From Erythrobacter sp. F6033 (GTDB lineage Bacteria > Pseudomonadota > Alphaproteobacteria > Sphingomonadales > Sphingomonadaceae), in assembly GCF_023016005.1 (NCBI RefSeq), contig NZ_JALKAZ010000001.1:1240001-1304000 (forward strand): 64,000 nucleotides of DNA, read 5' to 3'. A model generated the notes under the pieces. That model was given only the letters and a program-made list of their open reading frames with translations. It did not search any database and was not told the DNA's origin. How positions within the stretch are numbered: position 1 is the first letter of the stretch; each line of letters opens with the position of its first letter. Positions 45,470 through 54,067 of the stretch are shown here, one piece after another. The position numbers and the translations under genes are program-made.

Positions 45470-46570
45470 TTAAAACAGGCGCAATTGCCCACCGGTCTCC
45501 GGGCGTCTGAACTTTGAACAATCCAGTTCGAATTTGGGCGCCGTTTTCCCATGACCAATTCCGGCTTTCTTGCACGCAATCCTAAACCGTGCACGAAGCA
45601 AGTCAGCCCAAACTCCATTCGGGCGCATGCGCGTGAAGAAATTGGGATCGTTGTCACGGCCCCCTCTGATGGATCTGACAATGCTCATCACTTTTCCCGC
45701 GCGGTCCGGGTAGTGAACATCAAGCCATTCGCGAAACAATGGCGCAACCTCATGCGGCAAGCGCAGCGGTATCCAGCCCGCACTTTGCACGCCAAGTTGA
45801 CCAACACGCGCGACGATCTCTTCCATGAATTCATCGGTAATGGCGGGGATGATTGGCGAGACCGAGCAATGCACCGGAACGCCCGCGCGCACCAATTCGT
45901 CCAATGCCACCAACCGTTTGGCAGGCGCAGCGCAACGCGGTTCCAATTTAGCCGAAAGCTGAGGGTCCATACTCGTAACTGAAATCGCAACCGCGACGAG
46001 GTTTTCGCAGGCCATTTGTTCCAACAAATCGAGATCGCGCAAGACTCGGTCAGACTTTGTCGTGATCGTCACTGGGTGGCGGGCATCAAGGCACACTTTG
46101 AGCAGTTGCCGCGTGATCGTGTAATCGCGCTCAATCGGTTGATATGGATCGGTGTTGGTACCCATCGCGATTGGGCGCGGTCGATATTTCGGCTTGGCGA
46201 GGGTTTCGCGCAAAAGCTGTGCGGCATTCGGTTTCGCGAACAGCTTGGTTTCGAAATCGAGGCCGGGTGAAAGATCGTGATAGGCGTGGGTAGGGCGGGC
46301 AAAGCAATAGACACATCCATGCTCGCATCCGCGATAGGCATTCACGCTCCGGTCAAACGGAACGTCAGGCGATTTGTTGAAGCTTAAGATCGTTTGTGCG
46401 TGTTCGTCGGTAACGGTCGTGCGGAGTTTAACCGGTGGGCCATCGAGCAAAGACATGTGATCGCGCCAGTCGCCGTCGACCTCACGTTTGGCCAAGCCAA
46501 AGCGTGTCGGTACACTCGCAGACTGCGCCCCGCGGCCCGAATTTTTAGTGTATACCGAGGATGCTCCCAT
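45470..46570 (-). CDS. PA0069 family radical SAM protein
   Basis: A 366-residue radical SAM enzyme. The cluster motif CEHGCVYC (CxxxCxxC) is followed by FARPTHAYHDLSPGLDFETK, a block typical of the PA0069/SplB-like family. The reaction is unknown. ATG at 46570 is chosen so that the family N-terminus (SGRGAQSASVPTRF) is near the start; two longer starts would run into the divergent gene's upstream region. It converges on the phosphofructokinase with a 5-base gap. Confidence 0.88.
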   Translation of the reverse strand: MGASSVYTKNSGRGAQSASVPTRFGLAKREVDGDWRDHMSLLDGPPVKLRTTVTDEHAQTILSFNKSPDVPFDRSVNAYRGCEHGCVYCFARPTHAYHDLSPGLDFETKLFAKPNAAQLLRETLAKPKYRPRPIAMGTNTDPYQPIERDYTITRQLLKVCLDARHPVTITTKSDRVLRDLDLLEQMACENLVAVAISVTSMDPQLSAKLEPRCAAPAKRLVALDELVRAGVPVHCSVSPIIPAITDEFMEEIVARVGQLGVQSAGWIPLRLPHEVAPLFREWLDVHYPDRAGKVMSIVRSIRGGRDNDPNFFTRMRPNGVWADLLRARFRIACKKAGIGHGKTAPKFELDCSKFRRPETGGQLRLF

Positions 46571-46648
46571 TGCTCTGGCTATATATCGATTGGCGGAACA
46601 AAGAAAGAACATACCATTCTCTTTACCAATCGACGTTAGGGCGACGGG

Positions 46649-47161
46649 ATGGTGAATCGCACAACCCAGTTTCGCATCAAGGAAGAGCACGCTCTCGCAG
46701 CCGCAAACCGTGTGGTCAGCCGCAAACTCAAGGTCCCACTATTGCCCGTGATATTCGTTGCATCTGGCGCTGGTTTGATAGGCCTGATGCTAGGTGAGGG
46801 AAGGCTTCTGGGGGAGTGGTTACCGTTATTGTCATGGTTGCTCCTAACATTGGCTCTTATCCTCGCGTCCATGAAGTTTTGGTCCATCCCCCGGCAGGCA
46901 CGGCGATTGTATCGGCAGTCATCCCTGAAAGATGAAATGATCACGCTGGAATGGGACGAGGATGGTTTTTCGGTTGAAGGTAAGAGCGCCAAGTCAAAGG
47001 TCTTGTGGCCGCATCTGTTCGCATGGGATGAGCATGATAGCGTGATCCTGCTGTTGCAGAACGAGCTGACATATAACATTATACCCAGAACTACGTTTGA
47101 TGACACGCAGCTAGCGGATTTGCGCGAATGCCTCGTAAAGTCCGGCCTGAAGCGGCTTTAG
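46649..47161 (+). CDS. YcxB-like membrane protein
   Basis: A 170-residue protein: a basic N-terminus, two membrane helices (~28-48 and ~57-75), then a soluble PH-like domain (ITLEWDEDGFSVEG, LWPHLFAWDEHDSVILLLQNELTYNIIPR). This layout matches the YcxB-like family, whose function is unknown. Base composition is lower in GC than in the neighbours. The last four bases overlap moaB, which is convergent. Confidence 0.75.
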   Translation: MVNRTTQFRIKEEHALAAANRVVSRKLKVPLLPVIFVASGAGLIGLMLGEGRLLGEWLPLLSWLLLTLALILASMKFWSIPRQARRLYRQSSLKDEMITLEWDEDGFSVEGKSAKSKVLWPHLFAWDEHDSVILLLQNELTYNIIPRTTFDDTQLADLRECLVKSGLKRL

Positions 47162-47688
47162 ACTTCCCTCAATCGCGGCATCAACTCGACAAAGTTGCAG
47201 GGCCGATTGCGGCTGTCGAGTTGCTCCGCAAGGATACCGTCCCAGCCATCTTTTACCGCGCCGTTCGATCCGGGTAGGGCGAAGATATAAGTTCCCCTGG
47301 CGACGATAGCGCAAGCGCGTGATTGAACAGTGCTGGTGCCGATACTCTTGAAACTCAACCATCGGAACAGCTCGCCAAAGCCGGGAATGTCACGGCCATC
47401 CTTGATCCTGGATAAAGCCTCCGGCGTAACATCGCGGCCTGTCAGGCCTGTGCCGCCAGTGCTAATGATCGCATCTACCTGCGGATCGTCTACCCACGCC
47501 TCAATTTGTTGAGCCAGCAGCGTTGCATCGTCTTTGACAATGGTGCGTGCCGCAACGGTGTGACCTGCTGCGGTTACTCGCGCGGTCAGGATATCACCGG
47601 ACGTGTCGTCTTCGACTGTTCTGGTGTCGGAAACGGTCAGGACTGCAATGTTGATCGGCGTAAATGTCTTGGTCTCGTCGATCGCCAT
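47158..47688 (-). CDS. moaB: Molybdenum cofactor biosynthesis protein B
   Basis: A 176-residue MoaB/MogA-type protein that adenylylates or handles molybdopterin in cofactor synthesis. [33 protein letters not shown] and [18 protein letters not shown] are the typical blocks, with [19 protein letters not shown] at the C-terminal half. The downstream pathway genes are not in the window. It starts 12 bases after the lytic transglycosylase stop and may be co-transcribed with it. Confidence 0.92.
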   Translation of the reverse strand: MAIDETKTFTPINIAVLTVSDTRTVEDDTSGDILTARVTAAGHTVAARTIVKDDATLLAQQIEAWVDDPQVDAIISTGGTGLTGRDVTPEALSRIKDGRDIPGFGELFRWLSFKSIGTSTVQSRACAIVARGTYIFALPGSNGAVKDGWDGILAEQLDSRNRPCNFVELMPRLREV

Positions 47689-47700
47689 GTGCGTTTTCCT

Positions 47701-49461
47701 TTACCGGTCCAGATAGGCTGACCGTGTCCTAACCGGCTGCGGAAAGCTTGGCCACTGCCCTTGGGCAAGCGCGCGGCGGCTGGGGCTTTCGACGCCCGCA
47801 GCGCGCTCATACATCCAGTAGTTGCGCATCACGATGGCGACATATCCGCGCGTTTCCCAATAGGGAATCGATTCCATCCAGAGCAGCGGATCGTTCTGGT
47901 CGTTGATCTCGTAATTCCAGCGCGTGATCGGGGTAAGGCCAGCGTTATAGGCCGCCATGATTTTCGGCAGCTTACCTTGTGTTGCCGAGCTGTCGCGCAG
48001 CATTTCAAGGTGCTGCTGTCCATATGCGAGGTTCACCTCTGGATCATTCAGGTCTGCATAGCTCGCGCCAAGATTGAGGCTGCGATTATGATCGCGTGCG
48101 GTGCCGGGCATGATTTGCATCAGACCGCGAGCATTCGCAGGGCTGACCGCGCCTGCACGGAAGTTTGATTCCTGAAGCGCGTGGGCAAAGGCGAGCGAAG
48201 GATCGACACGCCAGCCATTGCGCGGCTGCCAACGGGCAACCGGGAAACGCAAACTCATGTCGCTACGCTGACCTCGCGGTGCGTTGTGCGCCATAAACAG
48301 CTGAGTGGATGGCATCCCAAGTTCGCGCGCAAATCGAGAGAGAGCTTCGAAATCACTTGGGTCACCGACGCGGGCCTGATGACGGAGAACTTCGTCAGCC
48401 AAGGCTGGCCTTCCGATTTCGACCAAAGCGGCGGCGACTTGAACGTTGTATGTGTCGGCTATGCTTCGCCAGTCATTCTCAGTGAAGGGCTGCGGTGTTG
48501 CTGAACGCGCGAATTCGATACCAAGCTGGTCTGAAGCGAGCATGCCATAAAGCGTCTCGTCATATTGCGCTGCGGCTTCAAGATGACCCTGTGCCTGTCC
48601 GGGTTCGCGGCACCGCACCAAAGAACGGTGCGCCCAGTAATGCGAAGCCGCTGTTAGTTCGACATTGGTCGATTTTACCGCTGCGCTTGCAAAAGCTTCT
48701 CCAGCTAGAGCGCAATACCCCAGGCGCCATGCTGCAAGTCCGGCTACCCATTCGCCTTCTGCAACCCAGGCGCCACTTCCCTCGCTGACTGTTTCGGCCA
48801 GCTGCAAAGCAGCGGTATCGTTGTTCTCAATGTAGTAACTCCACGCCACTTTCTGGCGCCATTCAGCGCGCGCGGCGGAGCTGAGTTGTCCGTCGACTTC
48901 CATCAGGATCGCATGTGCGCCTGCGGGATCGTCATTCTTGATCGCGTTCAGGATGGAAGAGCGGGTCGAACTAGGCAGGCTTCCGTCTACGACCGAACGC
49001 GGCCTGATACGTTTTGGCGCGTATGGTTGGCGGCTAAAACTTTGCGCGCGGGGGAATGACGGAATGCTCGACAGACCACGTCGTACGCCCAAGCGGCCGA
49101 GTTGTTCTGACTGCGGAAGATGGGTGCCCAATGCAAACCAATCGGCGATTTGACCCGCGCTAACTTGCGGGCTGTTCGCATGAACATAAAATTCTGCAAG
49201 CGCCGTCTGGTAAAGCACCGAGCTGCGGTTCTTTTGCAGCCGCTCGCGAACCTCGTTCCAGTCTTGGCGATCCAAGGCGGCAAACAGAGCGGCGAAATGC
49301 TTGCGCTCTTTGTCGCTGAGAACTGTCGGAATGGAATCGCCCTGTGATGCGTCACCGCCATAATGCGCAGCCATGCTCTGACTTTGCGCAATTGCAGTTC
49401 CGCTGGTGAGGGTGGCAGAGGCCAGTCCAATTGCGATCATACCAGACCGCAGCATTTTCAT
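47701..49461 (-). CDS. slt: Soluble-type lytic murein transglycosylase
   Basis: A 586-residue exported protein with a signal peptide (MKMLRSGMIAIGLASATLTSGTAIAQ). A long alpha-helical superhelix of the Slt70 kind fills residues ~40-420. The C-terminal SLT domain has AFAHALQESNF with the catalytic Glu, NARGLMQIMPGTA and IMAAYNAG. It cleaves glycan strands in peptidoglycan to 1,6-anhydro products, which can also feed beta-lactamase induction signals. ATG at 49461 has GGGAA 6 bases upstream; an ATG at 49467 shares ATGA with the UDG-like gene's stop and is a close alternative. Confidence 0.9.
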   Translation of the reverse strand: MKMLRSGMIAIGLASATLTSGTAIAQSQSMAAHYGGDASQGDSIPTVLSDKERKHFAALFAALDRQDWNEVRERLQKNRSSVLYQTALAEFYVHANSPQVSAGQIADWFALGTHLPQSEQLGRLGVRRGLSSIPSFPRAQSFSRQPYAPKRIRPRSVVDGSLPSSTRSSILNAIKNDDPAGAHAILMEVDGQLSSAARAEWRQKVAWSYYIENNDTAALQLAETVSEGSGAWVAEGEWVAGLAAWRLGYCALAGEAFASAAVKSTNVELTAASHYWAHRSLVRCREPGQAQGHLEAAAQYDETLYGMLASDQLGIEFARSATPQPFTENDWRSIADTYNVQVAAALVEIGRPALADEVLRHQARVGDPSDFEALSRFARELGMPSTQLFMAHNAPRGQRSDMSLRFPVARWQPRNGWRVDPSLAFAHALQESNFRAGAVSPANARGLMQIMPGTARDHNRSLNLGASYADLNDPEVNLAYGQQHLEMLRDSSATQGKLPKIMAAYNAGLTPITRWNYEINDQNDPLLWMESIPYWETRGYVAIVMRNYWMYERAAGVESPSRRALAQGQWPSFPQPVRTRSAYLDR

Positions 49462-49463
49462 CG

Positions 49464-50249
49464 TCATTTCCCGGCCGACCATTCAATCCATCTCCGCCAA
49501 AATCTGGCTTTTAGGCGGGGCATGGACATCATGGCATCCAAACCTTCGCTCATCAGAAGCGGCGTGTTTACGGACGTATGGTTGATTTCACGTAAAGAAG
49601 TAAATTCTTGTGACCGGTCGTGCCCAAAAAACGGTAAGATGTTGGCGCCAAATGCGATTACGCGTTTCGGTGCGACGAGTTGAATGTGCAGCGCGGTGAC
49701 TGCATCCATTCCGCTTTGTGCGATCGAGCTCGTGTCGGCCATGGGGGTGTGACGGGGAAGGGCGGAGGCGACGTAAACTGATTCTTTGGCGAGCCCCATT
49801 GCAGCGAGCATATTGTTCAAAAGCTCGCCTTGCGGTCCGCTCAAAATCGTATCGCTGTCTCTCTCTTCCGGATCGCAAACCAGCACCATTGTTTCGGCAT
49901 TGGCGTTACCTCTAGGTGCGATACGGCCTCTCGGCCCGATTGCATCCAGACCGGGTGCCTCCATCCAGAATGTGCGGAATTCTTCAAGCGAGGCTGGTGG
50001 CGAATCGCCGATCAGATCGATACGCTGAACCTTTGGCGCGCGCGTTTGTTCTTTTTCGGTTTTGGCCGCACCGCCGCTTTGCCCGCCGTCTTGCGGTTTT
50101 TTTGGTGGCGTAGAAGCGGCTTCGGCTGGCTCGTCTTCACTCAACCAAACCGTAGCGTCATCGGCGAAATCCATGTCCACGCCTGCATTGCGCCACCAGT
50201 CCATGGTAGCGGCCAAATCGCGGGCAAGTGGGTTGGAAATCGCGTTCAT
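49464..50249 (-). CDS. Uracil-DNA glycosylase-fold protein with degenerate active site
   Basis: A 261-residue protein of the UDG superfamily, as shown by GPQGELLNNMLAAMGLAKESVYVASALPRHTP and LVAPKRVIAFGANILPFF patterns. The family 4 GEAPGxxED motif reads VCDPEERDSD, the HPS motif near the C-terminus reads LLMSEGLDAMMS, and the Fe-S Cys are absent. The middle (~40-75) is a charged, low-complexity region. Seen: these substitutions. Inferred: little or no uracil excision. It overlaps or abuts the lytic transglycosylase gene downstream. The conserved MPRLKARFWRRW tail suggests a real, kept function. Confidence 0.78.
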   Translation of the reverse strand: MNAISNPLARDLAATMDWWRNAGVDMDFADDATVWLSEDEPAEAASTPPKKPQDGGQSGGAAKTEKEQTRAPKVQRIDLIGDSPPASLEEFRTFWMEAPGLDAIGPRGRIAPRGNANAETMVLVCDPEERDSDTILSGPQGELLNNMLAAMGLAKESVYVASALPRHTPMADTSSIAQSGMDAVTALHIQLVAPKRVIAFGANILPFFGHDRSQEFTSLREINHTSVNTPLLMSEGLDAMMSMPRLKARFWRRWIEWSAGK

Positions 50250-50352
50250 CCTATCAAAGGCAGGTCTTGACTGCGCAAACCCCAGTTAGCAAGTGGAACA
50301 TAGATACAAAACGGCGCGGCATTCGCGCCTGAACCTTGGGATAGAAGAGCGC

Positions 50353-51999
50353 ATGTCCGAACGTGAATCAATGCCTTGTGATGTCGTTATCGTCGGTGGC
50401 GGCCCAGCTGGCCTTTCTGCGGCGATCCGACTGAAACAGATCAACGAAGAGCTTGAAGTCGTAGTCCTTGAAAAAGGATCAGAAATCGGCGCGCATATTC
50501 TCTCCGGCGCGGTGGTCGATCCAAAGGCTCTGGACGAGCTGCTGCCCGATTGGCGCGACATGGATTGCCCGATGGCGGAAACGCCGGTGACGGATAACTG
50601 GCACTGGAACCTGTCGAAGAACGGCAAAACCTCGATCCCCCACATCATCATGCCGCCTTTGATGAGCAATGATGGCTGTTACACCGGATCGCTGGGCAAC
50701 ATGACCCGCTGGCTTGGCGAGCAGGCCGAAGGGCTAGGCGTGATGGTATTCCCGGGCTTCCCGGCGAATGAAGTGATGTTTGACGATGATGGCAATGTTC
50801 GCGGCGTGATTACGCAGGATATGGGCATCGCGGCTGATGGTTCGCGAAAGCCTGACTTCCAACCCGGCATGGAAATCGAAGCGAAATACACTTTGTTTGC
50901 CGAAGGCGCGCGCGGTTCGCTGACCAAGGAGATGAAGGCCAAGTTCGACCTTGAGGCGAATTGCGAGCCTCAGGTCTATGGCCTCGGCATCAAAGAGCTT
51001 TGGGATATTGATCCATCGAAGCACGTTCCGGGCCGTGTGATCCACACACAGGGCTGGCCACTTACCGAAAGCGACAGCTGGGGCGGGGGCTTCCTTTATC
51101 ATCAGGCGAACGGTCAAGTCGCACTCGGCTTTGTTACTGCACTCGATTACAAAAACCCGTGGGTCTCGCCCTATCAGGAATTCCAGCGCTGGAAGCAGCA
51201 CCCTGCGATCCGCGAATATCTCGAAGGCGGCAAACGCGTTGCATACGGCGCGCGCGCGATCAACGAAGGCGGCTGGCAGTCTGTGCCGAAGCTCGCCTTC
51301 CCGGGCGGCGCGCTGATCGGTTGTGCGGCTGGTTTCGTAAACGTACCGCGCATCAAAGGCAGCCACACCGCTATGAAAAGCGGCATGTTGGCCGCAGAAA
51401 GCGTCGCGGCGGCGATTGCGGCTGGTCACGAAAAGACGGAAGTTTCCGACTACGAGACAAACCTGCGCTCCAGCTGGATCGCAGATGAGCTGAAACTGGT
51501 TCAGAACGCTGAGCCGGCTGTTGCGAAATATGGCGGCGATATCGGCACAATGTTGGCCGGCGTCGATATGTGGATGCGCACGCTCAAGATCGGCCTGCCC
51601 ATTTCTATGAAGCACCATGCCGATTACACCATGACAGGCCGCGCCGATCTGTATCCGAAGATCGACTATCCGAAGCCCGATGGCGAGATCAGCTTTGATC
51701 GCCTGACGAACGTCGCGTTCAGCTACACCAACCATGCCGAGGACCAGCCGGTCCACTTGCAGGTGCAGGACATTACGCTTCAGGAAAACAGCGAGCTTGA
51801 GGTCTTTGGTGGACCATCATCGCGCTATTGCCCGGCAGGTGTGTACGAGTGGGTTCAGGAAGAGGGCGCGGAGCCCAAATTCGTGATCAACTCGCAAAAC
51901 TGCGTCCACTGCAAAACCTGCGATATCAAAGACCCGAACCAGAACATCAACTGGGTCACACCAGAAGGTGGCGGCGGGCCTAACTACCCTAATATGTAG
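50353..51999 (+). CDS. Electron transfer flavoprotein-ubiquinone oxidoreductase
   Basis: A 548-residue membrane-associated flavoprotein that moves electrons from ETF to ubiquinone during fatty acid and amino acid oxidation. The FAD fold VVIVGGGPAGLSAAIRLK starts at about residue 11. The C-terminal domain has a CPAGVYEW motif and CVHCKTCDIKDP for the [4Fe-4S] cluster. ATG at 50353 is chosen; a start at 50293 would add 20 unrelated residues. No ETF genes are in the window. Confidence 0.96.
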   Translation: MSERESMPCDVVIVGGGPAGLSAAIRLKQINEELEVVVLEKGSEIGAHILSGAVVDPKALDELLPDWRDMDCPMAETPVTDNWHWNLSKNGKTSIPHIIMPPLMSNDGCYTGSLGNMTRWLGEQAEGLGVMVFPGFPANEVMFDDDGNVRGVITQDMGIAADGSRKPDFQPGMEIEAKYTLFAEGARGSLTKEMKAKFDLEANCEPQVYGLGIKELWDIDPSKHVPGRVIHTQGWPLTESDSWGGGFLYHQANGQVALGFVTALDYKNPWVSPYQEFQRWKQHPAIREYLEGGKRVAYGARAINEGGWQSVPKLAFPGGALIGCAAGFVNVPRIKGSHTAMKSGMLAAESVAAAIAAGHEKTEVSDYETNLRSSWIADELKLVQNAEPAVAKYGGDIGTMLAGVDMWMRTLKIGLPISMKHHADYTMTGRADLYPKIDYPKPDGEISFDRLTNVAFSYTNHAEDQPVHLQVQDITLQENSELEVFGGPSSRYCPAGVYEWVQEEGAEPKFVINSQNCVHCKTCDIKDPNQNINWVTPEGGGGPNYPNM

Positions 52000-52067
52000 G
52001 GGAAGTTGGTTTGCGTTCGCTAACGACGCTATTGCGCGCACTAGTCTTCAAGGGCGAACCTCGAAAT

Positions 52068-52436
52068 ATGAATAACTCGAAGATTCAACCGGAACTTCGC
52101 TCCTTGACCGGCCAGATTGATGAGGACCTTAACGATCTCGCTCCGGTTTCGGGCAGTTTCTCGCATACTCTTCGCGCTGAGATCGGAGTTAGGGGAAAGG
52201 AGGGGGCTGATGTGTTTGAGTTCGATGTGTGCTCCCCAGAATGGCTTGATAGTGAGTTGAATTTCTATTCTGTTCTCCCAGGCGGTCCGCGTCTCATCAC
52301 AAGGAGGTTCGATCCTGAGGTAATCGAGAATTACGTTCGGAAACGGTTGATGCATGCAACTGGCCCTGATTGGGCGACAGTCGCTACTAGGATTGGACAA
52401 TGGTCACGTTGGGAATTCGAGGACTACAACAAGTGA
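52068..52436 (+). CDS. Imm8-like immunity protein, unaccompanied by a toxin
   Basis: A 122-residue protein whose pattern matches immunity protein 8 (Imm8) of polymorphic toxin systems: KIQPELRSLTG at the N-terminus, a central VFEFDVCSPEWLDSE strand-loop, FDPEVIENYVRKRL and the terminal WSRWEFEDYNK. Imm8 proteins neutralise a cognate toxin domain. No toxin, Rhs, filamentous haemagglutinin or T6SS gene is in the window. Base composition is lower in GC than in flanking genes. A TTG at 52011 with AGGGGAAG upstream would add 19 residues and is an alternative start. Confidence 0.7.
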   Translation: MNNSKIQPELRSLTGQIDEDLNDLAPVSGSFSHTLRAEIGVRGKEGADVFEFDVCSPEWLDSELNFYSVLPGGPRLITRRFDPEVIENYVRKRLMHATGPDWATVATRIGQWSRWEFEDYNK

Positions 52437-52494
52437 CCTCGGCTGCCGAACCAATTGCAGACATTCGCAAGAATCCATTTTTTGAGCGCGTTTC

Positions 52495-53307
52495 GTGACC
52501 ATCACCGAAACAGCCTACGCCAAAATCAACCTTGCGCTGCATGTCCGCAGGCGCAGGGACGACGGCTATCACGAGCTTGAGACGCTGTTTGCCTTTGTGG
52601 GTGCAGGCGACACTCTGAGCGCCCACGCGGCGGATCAGGACCGTGTGAGTACCGTTGGCGAGTTTGCGGGCGGGATCGACAATCCATTTGACAATCTGGT
52701 GAGCAAGGCGCTTGGCCTGCTGCCCCGTTCTGGCGGTCTCGACATTACACTGGAAAAGAACTTGCCCGTTGCGGCTGGTCTGGGCGGCGGGTCTGCTGAC
52801 GCGGGCGCGCTGTTCCGCATTGTCGAGCAAGCACACGGCCTCCCCGATGATTGGCAGGAACGCGCGGCAAAGCTGGGCGCGGATGTGCCATGCTGTGTGC
52901 GCAGTGAAACCGTTGTCGGAAGAGGCACAGGCACCGAGCTCGAACCCATCGAAAGCGATCTGGGCGGAATGGCTGTGTTGCTCGTCAATCCGCGCGTGCC
53001 CGTTTCCACTGGCCCTGTGTTCAAGGCGTGGGATGGCAAGGATCGCGGCGCGCTGCCCGAAGGAAACGCCCGTCAAATCGCTCAATCCGGGCGCAACGAT
53101 CTGCGCGATCCGGCAATTCAGATATGCCCGCAAATTGCCGATGTTCTGACCGAGCTTGAGCGCGATAAGCCTTGGAAGTTTGAAATGTCGGGATCAGGGG
53201 CCACATGTTTCGCATTGTATGACAACACCGCAGCGCGCGATGAAGCCGCGCGCCGGATCGCAGGGGCGCATCCGGACTGGTGGCAAATGACAGGGAAACT
53301 TAGATGA
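52495..53307 (+). CDS. ispE: 4-(cytidine 5'-diphospho)-2-C-methyl-D-erythritol kinase
   Basis: A 270-residue GHMP kinase of the MEP isoprenoid pathway. AYAKINLALHVRRRRDDGYHELETLF opens the protein and holds the catalytic Lys, and the GHMP glycine motif is PVAAGLGGGSADAGAL. The C-terminal MSGSGATCFALYD is typical. The start is GTG. Its stop overlaps the next gene's start as ATGA. Confidence 0.94.
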   Translation: MTITETAYAKINLALHVRRRRDDGYHELETLFAFVGAGDTLSAHAADQDRVSTVGEFAGGIDNPFDNLVSKALGLLPRSGGLDITLEKNLPVAAGLGGGSADAGALFRIVEQAHGLPDDWQERAAKLGADVPCCVRSETVVGRGTGTELEPIESDLGGMAVLLVNPRVPVSTGPVFKAWDGKDRGALPEGNARQIAQSGRNDLRDPAIQICPQIADVLTELERDKPWKFEMSGSGATCFALYDNTAARDEAARRIAGAHPDWWQMTGKLR

Positions 53308-54026
53308 TCGATGGCGTTCCATACCGGCAAGTCGGTGAACCCAGGCGCGGCGGGCTTGTCTGTGTAGCCGATCATGCATCCAATTTTGTGCCGGATGATA
53401 TCTCGCTCGGCCTTGCGAGGGGCTTGATCGACAGCCACATCGCGGTTGATATCGGTGTTGCGGGCGTCGCAGAACGCATGGCGAGGCGGCACAATATCCC
53501 AGCGCATCTGGCCGAGGTCAGCCGCCTCGTCGTCGATTTGCACCGGGAGGAGGATCACCCCGGCGTTGTGCCGACGACAAGCGACGGGCATTTGATCCCC
53601 GGCAATATCGGTGCCGATCTCGAGGGACGGCTCAAGACCTACTATCGCCCTTATCACGACGCGCTGGAAAAGTGGCTGGACGATGCTGCGCCCGAACTTA
53701 TCATCTCCTTGCACAGTTTCACGCCAAAACTTGAAACGAGCAATGAAGAGCGGCCATGGGAAGTTGCGCTGCTTTACAACACGGACGATCGGGCCGCGCG
53801 CCACGCGATCCGCTTGTTTGGCGAGCTTGGGCTGAATGTCGGCGATAACGAGCCTTACTCTGGCACAGAATTGAACGCGACGATGAACCGCCATGCGGAG
53901 GCAAAGGGGCGGCATTACTGCGCAATCGAGGTGCGTCAGGACCTGATCGGAACCCGCGCAGAACAAGCTCGGTATGCCGCAATGATCGCAGACGTATGCG
54001 GAAGGGTTGCGCTCGCGCTCGACTAA
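53304..54026 (+). CDS. N-formylglutamate amidohydrolase family protein
   Basis: A 240-residue protein of the N-formylglutamate amidohydrolase (HutG/FGase) fold. VADHASNFVPDD, SRLVVDLHREEDHP and LHSFTPKL are conserved metal-site blocks, and CAIEVRQDLIG closes the site. In histidine degradation such enzymes release glutamate; no hut genes are present here, so another N-acyl amide may be the substrate. ATG overlaps the ispE stop as ATGA. Confidence 0.87.
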   Translation: MIDGVPYRQVGEPRRGGLVCVADHASNFVPDDISLGLARGLIDSHIAVDIGVAGVAERMARRHNIPAHLAEVSRLVVDLHREEDHPGVVPTTSDGHLIPGNIGADLEGRLKTYYRPYHDALEKWLDDAAPELIISLHSFTPKLETSNEERPWEVALLYNTDDRAARHAIRLFGELGLNVGDNEPYSGTELNATMNRHAEAKGRHYCAIEVRQDLIGTRAEQARYAAMIADVCGRVALALD

Positions 54027-54067
54027 CGGCAGTGCTGTTTCCCAGATAGAGCCTTACGGGAAACAAA

